Source: Lampropedia aestuarii (GTDB lineage: Bacteria > Pseudomonadota > Gammaproteobacteria > Burkholderiales > Burkholderiaceae_C). From it: a stretch of DNA of 64,000 nucleotides. A program made the translations under genes and the position numbers. Where the stretch lies: assembly GCF_004803635.1 (NCBI RefSeq), contig NZ_SSWX01000022.1, positions 1-64,000 on the forward strand. Direction: 5' to 3'. Positions within the stretch are counted from its first letter, which is position 1, and each line of letters opens with the position of its first letter. Positions 9,201 through 16,415 of this stretch are shown here, piece by piece. Below the pieces are notes generated by a model. It did not search any database and was not told the DNA's origin. It was given only the letters and a program-made list of their open reading frames with translations.

Positions 9201-9454
9201 TGAGTCAGCAATGCCTGTGTGGCGGCAGGCGTATTGCTGCGCTGCGGCGCGGCTTGTTCTGTTTGGCTGCGGCCAAAGAGTGAGCGAATGGTTTGACGAA
9301 ACCCACCAGTTTGTTGTCTAGGAGCTGCAGGCCCGTTGTTCTGCGCTAAGGCTCGTCCATTAATCTGGGCAGGAGCCTGGTTTTGGTGAATCGGGGCACT
9401 GCCTGCCTGATGAGCAGGAGTGTGAGCGCCATTGGTGTTGAGATTGAGGGCCAT
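6257..9454 (-). CDS. Large putative type III effector with a C-terminal RGS-like domain
   Basis: A 1065-residue protein with no signal peptide or membrane segment. The first 80 residues are polar and disordered (Asn, Gln, Pro, Ala rich), as in T3SS substrates. A helical body follows (80-600), then a mixed segment (600-800), and a C-terminal region (about 937-1061) whose helix pattern resembles a regulator-of-G-protein-signalling domain: 'LQVFRQWAMSPVGCPESLAF', 'AQAIFQKF', 'YHLNVK', and 'VEQIMDTTLLPAF'. The catalytic Asn of the EN motif is Ser here and the Arg of the 'YPRF' motif is Ala, so GAP activity is doubtful. It has its own ECF-type promoter (9576-9605) and is followed by a chaperone gene, both consistent with an effector. 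No known effector family was recognised. Confidence 0.65.
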   Translation of the reverse strand: MALNLNTNGAHTPAHQAGSAPIHQNQAPAQINGRALAQNNGPAAPRQQTGGFRQTIRSLFGRSQTEQAAPQRSNTPAATQALLTQSNLNAALKGLLAGNTGASQKLSLALQTLGQTLADPTSALSLGDFVSSALASLPKNQLPDLVQQLHLLNDNGELPGNLAETLINEATEMAHATLKTSAHEQQQAMQKLTDVLAAAGTTPLPQKTRDSIAGALRDIWNPIAKTQATLAKLHVPLGGTGAQFESSGVAALLKDGLSSTQLKTVLSCAALDDLMRLINETGPNDPLHHSFKTELKARETKDLQSFQTIVAQLKADDLDLPHSLTDAPVLSNTVVEMTEVWLRLQAYEMADPTFTLNAQAKQDHQDMVKYLSTQTQADTLAADDLSDAQLGQLNSALKKFIPKNQQSTSLAGFKAVFDKEFQSRLDEKASHTKGAWMSLMHQTDVPASQLMPDLVNLMRTRKAVAESAGAMLMDGGRHASQASLNQALADVVASLPPNQRLSMMQHWTQDSAINELSDSAQQLALSDEEMALLEHTINELPNLMLQALHGLAPDGQTRVRLTGDSLDAYQANLEGPLSAKESADSTEVTLAISHPQTATIELPVSRSFIVDAMRGFAHVQVDGNNVFDVSNWKTLSNAVKEQRVQAGLQALFVACGQQPAALLKVTQFLHQGVAAAARVAMASGIPFIKTSNGLGVQACQESAHQASFELTTKGNGRFDVSYKHEYEVEAITTDTGARVELDRHGNSLKTSVLFELDIASNRLSMQGQPIFDFQLQPAFNRPYPIPVATDIVSANSPFLTLLSSANLGSNQPLADDLHAFAQAQKGKLIGDANHKNATADGLVRAWDFFAQSQGEPDLTALRHCRDMLLNPQAITYIGIEAAQAQFFSQAITKAETDLVNAFAPIVSDCMLNLNGAFGQGHFTKHQWSFGSFTGTYTDFLTKASPADLQVFRQWAMSPVGCPESLAFMDAMAELKHNPDETLAQAIFQKFTMAPASTPGLFASATQAPPGTYHLNVKGTDYAKALAAVNAAVTARQQLSNALRNTVEQIMDTTLLPAFIAHAAEL

Positions 9455-9575
9455 AGCTGCTGGTTTTGTTGTGTTGCGTGGATACTCTTGTCACATCAGC
9501 CGGGAGTCTGAACGCGCACTATGGTCGTCGACATGAATGGCTGGCCTGAATGCACACTTGCGATGCATCTGCTAG

Positions 9576-9605
9576 GGTAAGTAACCGTTTGGCAAGATGG
9601 GTTCC
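9576..9605 (-). promoter_or_regulatory. ECF-type promoter of the large effector gene
   Basis: On the minus strand the sequence reads GGAAC (9601-9605), exactly 15 bases, then GTTACTTACC (9576-9585). The same two boxes at the same spacing occur at 11463-11491, 11550-11579 and 38221-38249. The layout, GGAAC in the -35 box, is typical of ECF sigma factors, and a matching ECF gene closes this locus (38378/38450-38977). The leader to the effector ATG would be about 115 bases. Confidence 0.75.
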
Positions 9606-9639
9606 ATGGTGACTTGTTCGCTGTGCTGGGTATTGGCCT

Positions 9640-9907
9640 TAGAACGTGTTTACGATCTTTTCGCAGACCGCGTTGGAGCCCAAAAGGATACGATGCGCGG
9701 CAAAAACCGCAGTCGGGCTATCTGCCCGGCGAGGATTTTTAACAAAGCAGTGCGCCTTTTGGGCTCCAACCCGAAGGGCAAGGCTCAAAAAAGCGCATTG
9801 CGGCGTTGCCCGTTTTGTTCATACAGACGTATGAACTGCAACAGGCGCCTTGCACTGCCTCTTTTTTGTGCCTTGCGCGACTGCAAAAAGATCGTAAACA
9901 CGTTCTA
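9640..9907. repeat. MITE-like palindromic element with nested inverted repeats
   Basis: The 268-base element has near-perfect 27-base terminal inverted repeats (9640-9666 and 9881-9907; one mismatch and one shifted T). Inside are a perfect 15-base inverted pair (9673-9687 with 9755-9769) and a smaller hairpin (9817-9824 with 9829-9836, GTTCATAC/GTATGAAC). It codes for nothing convincing. Its right terminus supplies the TAG stop codon of the SycN-like gene. Pieces of the same family occur at 36648-36719, 53105-53125, 55923-55943 and 56250-56363, so this is a multi-copy element that needs a transposase from elsewhere. Confidence 0.85.
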
Positions 9908-10282
9908 ACTAGCTCGCAGTAGTTCGAAGCGGCTCATGAGCAAGTCAATGGCTTGGAGCAAGCGTGTGGCATTGATCTGCTCCAATGGGATTTGTATGGC
10001 CTGTACAAACCAATCTTGCGCGTCTTGTTCGAACCAACCATGTTGGATCAGGGCATCGCCTGAAGCCATGGTGTCCTGCTTTAAAGCGCGCAGCAGAAGC
10101 GGGCTGGTTTCATAGGCCTGCACAGGATGGCTGATATGCACGCGAACATGGGTTTCGTGCGCGGCAATGCCTAGGCGTGCCTGGGAGTCAAGGCGTAGCT
10201 GCAGCCCTTGCGCGGCTTGCGCCGGTGAGATTTCAAGCTGGATGTTCTGACCCAACTCGGTCAAGGCTTGTTCAAGCGACAT
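9905..10282 (-). CDS. SycN-like T3SS chaperone
   Basis: 125 residues from the ATG at 10282 (MSLEQALTELGQNIQLEIS), which lies two bases before the stop of sctW; a longer reading frame extends back into sctW but would use a shadow sequence. The layout of N-terminal helix, strands and C-terminal helix 'LLQAIDLLMSRFELLRAS' fits SycN (about 123 residues), the chaperone that with YscB holds the gatekeeper YopN. Its position directly after sctW supports this. The stop codon TAG is the first three bases of the repeat element at 9640-9907, so the insertion may have changed the C-terminus slightly. Confidence 0.65.
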   Translation of the reverse strand: MSLEQALTELGQNIQLEISPAQAAQGLQLRLDSQARLGIAAHETHVRVHISHPVQAYETSPLLLRALKQDTMASGDALIQHGWFEQDAQDWFVQAIQIPLEQINATRLLQAIDLLMSRFELLRAS

Positions 10283-10283
10283 T

Positions 10284-11384
10284 TCAGTAGTCCTCTTCGC
10301 GGTCAATTGCGATGTCCAGTGCTTCTTGCACGGCATTGAAGGTGCGTGTGCGCTGGTCACTGTCTTTAAAAATCGGCGTAGGCATATCGCGCAACATGCC
10401 TTTGACGGCCTGTAACAAGGTGATTTGCGGTGCTGCTGCATCGCCTGCGAACTTGTGTGCCAAATTGCCAAGACGGCTGTGTGACACCCATTGTTCATTG
10501 CTGATGCTGACCATCTCGCGTAGCAAGGCGATGGGGCTTTCTAATTGCACGCCATGTTTTTGGCTCAGCGAATGCAGCAGCGTGTCGCAAGACTCCAAAA
10601 TGGTTTCAACTACTGATAGTTGGTATAAGTCCTGCATCAGACTTTGTAAGCGAGCGCAGTCGGTGCTGGGTCGCGTTGCTGTCACGTCCAATCCCAGAGC
10701 TTTCTGCAGCCGCTCAAGGCCCTGGCGCAAACCTTGTTCGCCATGGCGCTCAAGCAGCAGGTCCAGTGTTTTGTGGATGCTGGCCTCGCCAAGAACCACA
10801 TCCTGATAGGTTTGCTGAAACCGTTGTACTTCCGCTGGTGGTGAATCACCGTCAGCGGCTGCTTCAATGGTGTTGAGGTCGGCGCGGATGGCCGGCCCGT
10901 GGGCCATTTCCAAATCGTCGATGGCCTCTCTGAGGCGCTCCAGTACTTCCTGCGATGCACCTTCTTGTTCCCCTTGACCTAGGGCGTACTGCAATGCCAG
11001 ATACTGCGATGTGCTGTTGCCTAAATGCTCGCGCACCAGCTTGCCTGGACTGCTGCTGCCTTGCAGTAGCTGTGCGCATAAGGCCTTTATTTTTTCTGCT
11101 TCTGCAGCCTGACCAGCCTTGAGCAGGTAGTTGTTGATGGCTTGGGCCTGCATGACAGTTTGTTGTCCAAGCACGTCTTTTTTGCGTTCGTGGCGGTGGC
11201 GGTTTTCTGCTTTGCCTGCCATGTGCATGCTGATTTCTTCAGCTGCATTTGCAAGCATGTCACTTTCCCACTCAAGCACAACCCCTGATTGGCCAAGTTG
11301 ACCACGTGCTTGGGGGTTGCTGTCGGCCGGTGCTTGTTGACCTAGGCCGGAGTCAATGAAGGTGTGCAGATCAATGCGTGACAT
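10284..11384 (-). CDS. sctW: T3SS gatekeeper SctW (YopN-TyeA/InvE/BopN family)
   Basis: 366 residues from the ATG at 11384 (MSRIDLHTFIDSG), chosen because an AGAGGA ribosome binding site precedes it and because the longer frame would run through the promoter region. The length fits single-chain gatekeepers that fuse the YopN and TyeA parts (InvE, MxiC). Residues 40-280 are the helical YopN-like part and the C-terminal 90 residues ('LLREMVSISNEQWVSHSRLG' onward) the TyeA-like part. Gatekeepers sit at the export gate and block effector release until host contact, while letting translocators pass. It is the first gene of the leftward block, with its own ECF-type promoter at 11463-11491. Confidence 0.85.
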   Translation of the reverse strand: MSRIDLHTFIDSGLGQQAPADSNPQARGQLGQSGVVLEWESDMLANAAEEISMHMAGKAENRHRHERKKDVLGQQTVMQAQAINNYLLKAGQAAEAEKIKALCAQLLQGSSSPGKLVREHLGNSTSQYLALQYALGQGEQEGASQEVLERLREAIDDLEMAHGPAIRADLNTIEAAADGDSPPAEVQRFQQTYQDVVLGEASIHKTLDLLLERHGEQGLRQGLERLQKALGLDVTATRPSTDCARLQSLMQDLYQLSVVETILESCDTLLHSLSQKHGVQLESPIALLREMVSISNEQWVSHSRLGNLAHKFAGDAAAPQITLLQAVKGMLRDMPTPIFKDSDQRTRTFNAVQEALDIAIDREEDY

Positions 11385-11462
11385 GGATGTTGTCCTCTGA
11401 AAGGCTCCTTTGTGCAGGGCAAAAAGACACGACGTCAAAGCGGTTTGCTTTGGCGTATTGGT

Positions 11463-11491
11463 GTGAGTAACCAATTGGGCTTGGCGGTTCC
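11463..11491 (-). promoter_or_regulatory. ECF-type promoter of the leftward sctW operon
   Basis: Minus strand: GGAAC (11487-11491), 15 bases, GTTACTCAC (11463-11471). It points to sctW, leaving a leader of about 70 bases. It is back to back with the promoter at 11550-11579, so the two halves of the T3SS would be switched on together by one sigma factor. Confidence 0.78.
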
Positions 11492-11549
11492 ATGACGACA
11501 GTGGTTTTAGCGAGTGTGTCAGGCCACTACATGAAATCAAAACAATCAT

Positions 11550-11579
11550 GGAACTGACAGCGTATGGCTGTTACTTACC
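11550..11579 (+). promoter_or_regulatory. ECF-type promoter of the rightward translocator operon
   Basis: Plus strand: GGAAC (11550-11554), 15 bases, GTTACTTACC (11570-11579). The -10 part is identical over ten bases to that of the effector promoter at 9576-9605, and both are preceded by CAT. The first gene starts at 11633 behind a TAGGAG ribosome binding site. Confidence 0.78.
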
Positions 11580-11632
11580 TCGTGTCAGCCGTTTAGTGCG
11601 GTGTTTATTAGCAGTCTCAATAGGAGTTCACT

Positions 11633-11923
11633 ATGTCCCAGCTTTCAGCTGAGCAGCGTGCTGCGCAAATGAAGGAAGCCATTGATAACGCCCTGCGTGC
11701 TTTGGAAGAGGGGGAGCGGTTTTTCGAGGCGAATGGCCTCAATAAGGAAAAAGCGCTTGCTTATCTGGAAGCGCAGCAGACAGAGCAGACGCGCGCAGAG
11801 GCGCAGGCTGCTGTGCAGGCGGATCTGGAGGAAGTTGAGCTTGATGTAAAGGCCCGCGCAGGGCAAGAGACTTCGGCATCTGCCGGTGGTGCTGCATTGC
11901 GCCGCCGTCGCCAGATGATCTGA
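11633..11923 (+). CDS. Small charged helical protein heading the translocator operon
   Basis: 96 residues, almost wholly helical and rich in Glu, Ala and Gln, ending in a basic stretch 'ALRRRRQMI'. It has no signal peptide and no recognisable family motif. A strong ribosome binding site (ATAGGAGTTCACT) precedes the ATG. It is the first gene after the ECF-type promoter and sits 34 bases before the first tip/filament gene, so it may be a chaperone or regulator for the tip proteins. I do not recognise a homologue. Confidence 0.6.
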   Translation: MSQLSAEQRAAQMKEAIDNALRALEEGERFFEANGLNKEKALAYLEAQQTEQTRAEAQAAVQADLEEVELDVKARAGQETSASAGGAALRRRRQMI

Positions 11924-11957
11924 ATGCGGTAAGTCATGAAGGCTAAGGAGTATTGAT

Positions 11958-12659
11958 ATGGGTATTACACCAACCAATTTGAATTCGCTTGCCGGGGTGG
12001 GGGCGATTGATTTGACTGGCATGGATATTGAAACTGCCTTGATGGCGGTGCAGTCCCAACGTGCGCAATTGCTGGAGTCGCAATTGACCAACCAGATCAA
12101 GGAGGTGCAGAACCGCAATGAGCAGATTGCCAAACTCAACAATGTACTGTCTGCCTTGAATAGTGTGGCTGCCAACTTCAAGGGCGATGCAGGTGCGACC
12201 GATAAGTTGGTCGGCAAGAAAGGGCTCGATGGTAAAAACTTCAGCCTCGAGAGCCATGCCCAACTGGTGGAGCAAGCATTGGCGGATGCTGGCCTGGATC
12301 GGTCTGCTTTTGATTTTCCTGCTGACAAACAGGGCTATAAAACATATAAGGCAGGAGATCCGGACCCCAAGAGCAATTTTCTTGTTGTTTTCCCACCAAT
12401 TAGTGCAGCAAGAGCGCAACAGCTGAATGACAGTGCAATGGCCAACGCAAGCGGCTACCGCGATATGACCAAAGGGCAGATTGATGCGGCAGTTAACAAG
12501 GTCAAGGGCATGATTGATGCAGCCAACAATACCAACCAGATGGACATGCTGCGTCTGCAAAGCCTGACCAACAAGCGCAACGAGGCATTCGACATCATGA
12601 GCAATTTCATCAAGAAGATGCAGGACAGCCGCTCCTCCATCATTGGCAATATGCGTTGA
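11958..12659 (+). CDS. sctA: Needle-tip/filament protein SctA, copy 1 (Bsp22/EspA-like)
   Basis: 233 residues with N-terminal ('IETALMAVQSQRAQLLESQL') and C-terminal long helices predicted to pack as a coiled coil around a variable middle (about 75-165). This is the architecture of EspA and of Bordetella Bsp22, which form a filament at the needle tip. It lies directly upstream of the translocator genes, as bsp22 does. The last 43 residues (QMDMLRLQSLTNKRNEAF onward) are almost identical to those of the next gene. It carries no signal peptide, as expected for a T3SS substrate. Confidence 0.75.
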   Translation: MGITPTNLNSLAGVGAIDLTGMDIETALMAVQSQRAQLLESQLTNQIKEVQNRNEQIAKLNNVLSALNSVAANFKGDAGATDKLVGKKGLDGKNFSLESHAQLVEQALADAGLDRSAFDFPADKQGYKTYKAGDPDPKSNFLVVFPPISAARAQQLNDSAMANASGYRDMTKGQIDAAVNKVKGMIDAANNTNQMDMLRLQSLTNKRNEAFDIMSNFIKKMQDSRSSIIGNMR

Positions 12660-12703
12660 GCATGTTTGTCGGGTTCTTGATTTGTTAAGTCATCGGGGGA
12701 TCT

Positions 12704-13471
12704 ATGGGTGTGAATTTGAGTGGTCTCGCGGGCGCTGGTGGTATTTCTGGAATCGATCTGCAGAATCTTGACATTGAAACAGCCATGATGGCCATTCAGA
12801 GTCAGCGCAGTCAATTGCTGGAAGGTCAACTGCGCGGGCAGCTGGATCTGGTGTCGGCACGCAATGAGCAGATTGCCTCGATGCATGAGTCCATCAGTGG
12901 CAAGCAAAGCCAGATCACCGATCTGGATAGCCAGATTGATGCGCTGGAGACGGGCGCCGTGCCTGCCTCGAACGAGCGTATTGCCGAGTTGACCCAAATG
13001 CGCGATCAATTGCAGCAGGTGCTCAACCGTGATCCCAATGGCTGGACCGGTCTTTCGTGGGGTTGGGACAAGGATGCTGCGACAAGTTCGCACGATATGC
13101 TGGCGCGTGTGAAGAGCGAAGGTCTGACCAATCAGGGCAAGGACCCCAAGGACATTGATGGCAACGGCACGATGGATGCCGAGGGTAAGACCATCAAGGG
13201 CTGGATTGAGCAGCTCAACAGCAAAATTGCAGAGGCGAGCGAAGCAGAGAAAACGACCAAGATCAACAGTCTGCAAACCGAGAAGGCGACGTTGAACAAT
13301 GAAATCACGGATTTGAAAAGCGGCATTGATGCACTCAACAACACCCAGCAGATGGACATGCTGCGCCTGCAAAGCCTGACCAACAAGCGCAACGAGGCAT
13401 TTGACGTCATGAGCAACTTCATCAAGAAGATGCAAGACAGCCGCTCCTCCATCGTTGGCAATATGCGCTGA
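12704..13471 (+). CDS. Needle-tip/filament protein SctA, copy 2 (Bsp22/EspA-like)
   Basis: 255 residues, paralogue of the preceding gene. Both begin MG(I/V) followed by 'NLSGLAGAG'-type sequence and the helix 'IETAMMAIQSQRSQLLEGQL', and both end in the same 43-residue block with three conservative differences. The middle (about 90-205) is different and contains an Asp-rich loop, 'KDIDGNGTMDAEG', that looks like a calcium-binding EF-hand-type loop (DxDGNGxxDxxE), followed by a coiled coil. Two different tip proteins in one operon would let the filament be mixed or swapped. The start is an ATG 44 bases after copy 1. Confidence 0.75.
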   Translation: MGVNLSGLAGAGGISGIDLQNLDIETAMMAIQSQRSQLLEGQLRGQLDLVSARNEQIASMHESISGKQSQITDLDSQIDALETGAVPASNERIAELTQMRDQLQQVLNRDPNGWTGLSWGWDKDAATSSHDMLARVKSEGLTNQGKDPKDIDGNGTMDAEGKTIKGWIEQLNSKIAEASEAEKTTKINSLQTEKATLNNEITDLKSGIDALNNTQQMDMLRLQSLTNKRNEAFDVMSNFIKKMQDSRSSIVGNMR

Positions 13472-13491
13472 TTGCGCAGGAGCTTGATGCA

Positions 13492-13995
13492 ATGACAGAA
13501 GTTCTACAAGATACCACCAATTCGCAAGACCAGGCGCTGCAGCAGCTCGCGCTGGTGCGCCAAACGCTGGTCAGTGGCGGCACCATTGGCGGTCTGCGTG
13601 GCATCTCACAACAGGAGTGTGAAGCACTCTACCAGTTTGGCCATGGTTTCTATGTGCAGGCTCGATATTCCGAGGCTTTTCAGGTATTTGCCTTGCTGGT
13701 GACATACGACCACTTGGAGCCGCGCTACCTGATGGCTCTGGCGGGGGCTGCACAGATGCTGCACCGTTATGAAGACGCCTTGCAGCATTACGGAACGGCC
13801 GCACTGCTGTTGATTGATGATGCGGCGCCCTATATCCATGCTGCCGAATGTGCCTTGTCTTTGGGGCGCAGGGACGATGCCGAAGAGGGACTGAAGCTGG
13901 CACTTGACGTGTTGGCGATGCAAACCAATCCGGCTTTGCAGGCTCGTGCCGAGACTTTGCTTGAAATGATTGTCCGACCAGGAGAGAAACAATGA
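13492..13995 (+). CDS. SycD/LcrH-type translocator chaperone 1 (BcrH1-like)
   Basis: 167 residues with three TPR units (about 45-150): 'ALYQFGHGFYVQARYSEAFQ', 'RYLMALAGAAQMLHRYEDAL', 'PYIHAAECALSLGRRDDAEE'. This is the class II chaperone fold that binds translocator proteins before export. Its stop overlaps the start of sctB by four bases, so SctB is its likeliest cargo. In Bordetella the order bsp22-bcrH1-bopD-bopB-bcrH2 is the same as here. Confidence 0.88.
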   Translation: MTEVLQDTTNSQDQALQQLALVRQTLVSGGTIGGLRGISQQECEALYQFGHGFYVQARYSEAFQVFALLVTYDHLEPRYLMALAGAAQMLHRYEDALQHYGTAALLLIDDAAPYIHAAECALSLGRRDDAEEGLKLALDVLAMQTNPALQARAETLLEMIVRPGEKQ

Positions 13996-15182
13996 GCGTT
14001 CAGCCCCCAGTTATTGGATCATCAGGTGGTCCTTCTTATGTAGATTTTTCAGAAACGAATTCAGCGTCTGATGTCAAAACAAATGGCGTGCAGGTGCATG
14101 AAATTGAGCAGGACAATGTTGGTGGGACAGACAAGGAAAAAAAATCCGGTGTTGATATGCCCGCGCCTGAGTTGACGCGTGGTGGCAGTGTCGGGCTCTC
14201 GAATTCCCTAGCTAGCTTGACTGCTGATCAGATGCAGGCGGACATCTATGCCGTGATGGCTTTGTTCCAGAAGATGGCACAGGAGCAGCGCACCGCGGCC
14301 CGCGAAACGCGCATGGCCGAGGCAGAAGCCCAGACCAGCTCATTGATGGCGGCGGCGGATGAAATTCGCAGTGCTGCAAAGGATAGGCTGATTGGTGGAG
14401 TGATTTCTGGGTCGCTCTCAATTGTAAGTGGCGCGGTCAGCATGGTAGGGGCTGCCAAGGAAGCGCGTGCGTTGAGTCGTACCGCAGATCCGGCAATTCC
14501 TAAGGCAGGCACTTTGACCAAGGAAGAAGCGTTAAAAGTCAATCCTGAGCAGGTCGCCAATAAAGCGGCGGTCAATGACCAGCTCAAAAAAGACTTTGCT
14601 TCTTTGCAGCTGAAGAAACCTGTTGAAGGAGCATTGACTCAGAAGGAAGCATTTAGGATCTCTCCTGAACAGGCTACTAAAAAAGCGGCATGGAATGATC
14701 AATTCTCGAAAAATTTTGGTTCTTTGCAACTGCCTGCTACTGCATCCGGACAAGGCGCTGCTGCGCAGCAGGTCGCCAATAAGGCTGCATTTAGTCTGCA
14801 GAGTCAGTCAGGCATGAAAGCAGGCGGCAATGCACCCAAGACCCATTTTCCTGCGGAGACCCAGAAAAATGAGCAGCCCAAATTGTCAGGTGATGCATTG
14901 GCTGCACACATCGCCGCAGAAGGCAAGGTCTGGCAGGGAGCGGCACAGACCATTGGGGCCACTGGTGGTTTGGTTTCCAGTATTACTGAATTCACTGCCT
15001 CCCTGCATGACGCCAGAAAGGCAGAGCTTGAGGCCCAGGCTTCCGCGCACGATGCGGCGGCGCAGCAGGCCAATGATGTAATGCAGCAGATGCAGGACAT
15101 CATCCGAGATATCCGCGACAAGTTGGGCGCCATGGAGCAGTCCAGCTTGGAGACCAATCGCAGCATTGCTCGCAATATCTAA
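13992..15182 (+). CDS. sctB: T3SS minor translocator SctB (BopD/YopD-like) with internal repeats
   Basis: 396 residues. A disordered N-terminus (1-70) is followed by a helical stretch with 'MQADIYAVMALFQKMAQEQR', a single membrane segment (about 131-155, DRLIGGVISGSLSIVSGAVS) and a C-terminal coiled coil (about 340-390). This is the layout of YopD/BopD, which together with SctE forms the pore in the host membrane. Unusually, residues 174-207 and 214-247 are imperfect tandem repeats with a 40-residue period ('LTKEEALKVNPEQVANKAA' and 'LTQKEAFRISPEQATKKAA'), and a third short copy (QQVANKAAF) follows at 259. The repeats explain a length above the usual 300-310 residues. Confidence 0.85.
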   Translation: MSVQPPVIGSSGGPSYVDFSETNSASDVKTNGVQVHEIEQDNVGGTDKEKKSGVDMPAPELTRGGSVGLSNSLASLTADQMQADIYAVMALFQKMAQEQRTAARETRMAEAEAQTSSLMAAADEIRSAAKDRLIGGVISGSLSIVSGAVSMVGAAKEARALSRTADPAIPKAGTLTKEEALKVNPEQVANKAAVNDQLKKDFASLQLKKPVEGALTQKEAFRISPEQATKKAAWNDQFSKNFGSLQLPATASGQGAAAQQVANKAAFSLQSQSGMKAGGNAPKTHFPAETQKNEQPKLSGDALAAHIAAEGKVWQGAAQTIGATGGLVSSITEFTASLHDARKAELEAQASAHDAAAQQANDVMQQMQDIIRDIRDKLGAMEQSSLETNRSIARNI

Positions 15183-15200
15183 AGGTCAGGGGGGCGTGTC

Positions 15201-16415
15201 ATGAACACCATTACCAATTTCAACCCTTCACTGGGCAGTACGCCATCAGATGTGAATGGCGAGGTTGATCTCGCTGTCACGCAAGGCAATAGCAACGCGC
15301 AGGCAAAGGCAAAGACGATCGACTTGATGCATGTGCCAGGCGATACGGGTTCAAACACAAGCGATCCTTTGCGCAATCAGAATGGCGCACCTGCGATTGC
15401 AGAGCCTGCACAGGATTTTTCTGCCGATGATCTGATTGCACTGTTGCAGAACCTGCGCAGCAAGAGTCATGATCAGCAGTTGCAGACCACGACTAAGACT
15501 CTGGAAAACCAGCGCATCAAGGCACAGCAGAACAACGAAGCGCAGGCCAAGAAAATTCAGGACTGGATTGAAAAGAGTGAGAAAGCGGCGAAATCGGGCT
15601 TCTTCGGCAAGCTCTTCAGTTGGGTTGGCAAGATCGCTGCTGTGCTGGCCGCCGGCGTGGCTGTGATTGCCAGTGTGGTGGCGACTCCGTTTACCGGCGG
15701 TGCGGCTGCTGCGCTGACAGCTCTTGCCGTGGTTGGCCTGATTGCAGCCACGACTTCACTGGCCGATCAAATTTCCAAGGAGTGCGGCGGACCAGAGATT
15801 TCGATCTCCAATGGCATGACGCAGATGGTGAGCAGCATCCTGAAGGGGCTAGGCGTAGACGATGAATTGGCCGACAAGATCGGCCGGACATTGGCACCGC
15901 TGGTTGCTGTCATTGTGCCTGCAGCCCTTCTGGTTGAGCCGGAATTGCTGGGTACTATGGCCCAGGGAATTGCTGAACTGGCTGGAGCCAGTCAAGAGAC
16001 GGCAGGCTGGATCAAGTTCGGGATTGGCCTGACGGCCTCGATTGGCATCGGCGTTGCCACTGCGATCGCAGGCGGCAAGATTGCCGATGCGGAAAAAATC
16101 ACCCGCACGCTGACGGACAAGATCATCAGTGCTACATCCAGCGCTGTGAAGGGGGCAACCTCGGTGGCTCAGGGCAGTGCGGGTATTGCACAGGCTGTTT
16201 ATACCAATCAGGGCGAGAACGCCAAGGCGGATCAGCAGCAGCTCAAGGCGCTGCTGACCAAGATCAACGCACAGATGGAAGATCAGCGCGAAGAGCTGCG
16301 CAAGATCATCGAGCAATTGGAAGAGGGCGTACAGGCTGTCAGCAAGATGATTCAGGAATCTGCAGACAGCATGAGCCAAATCACAAGTAACATCGGCAGG
16401 AGAGGCACGGTATGA
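15201..16415 (+). CDS. sctE: T3SS major translocator SctE (BopB/YopB-like)
   Basis: 404 residues, the family's usual length. A soluble N-terminal half contains a long coiled coil (about 90-130). Then come the conserved hydrophobic region (about 140-190, 'FSWVGKIAAVLAAGVAVIAS' and the Gly/Ala-rich 'TPFTGGAAAALTALAVVG') and a second hydrophobic hairpin (about 230-300), and it ends in an amphipathic helix. YopB-type proteins insert into the host membrane to form the translocation pore with SctB. The stop overlaps the start of the next chaperone gene by four bases. Confidence 0.9.
   Translation: MNTITNFNPSLGSTPSDVNGEVDLAVTQGNSNAQAKAKTIDLMHVPGDTGSNTSDPLRNQNGAPAIAEPAQDFSADDLIALLQNLRSKSHDQQLQTTTKTLENQRIKAQQNNEAQAKKIQDWIEKSEKAAKSGFFGKLFSWVGKIAAVLAAGVAVIASVVATPFTGGAAAALTALAVVGLIAATTSLADQISKECGGPEISISNGMTQMVSSILKGLGVDDELADKIGRTLAPLVAVIVPAALLVEPELLGTMAQGIAELAGASQETAGWIKFGIGLTASIGIGVATAIAGGKIADAEKITRTLTDKIISATSSAVKGATSVAQGSAGIAQAVYTNQGENAKADQQQLKALLTKINAQMEDQREELRKIIEQLEEGVQAVSKMIQESADSMSQITSNIGRRGTV

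Noticed and set aside
9597-9908. Small plus-strand proteins within the palindromic repeat
   Set aside because: The frame is a consequence of the repeat's sequence; the element is non-coding.
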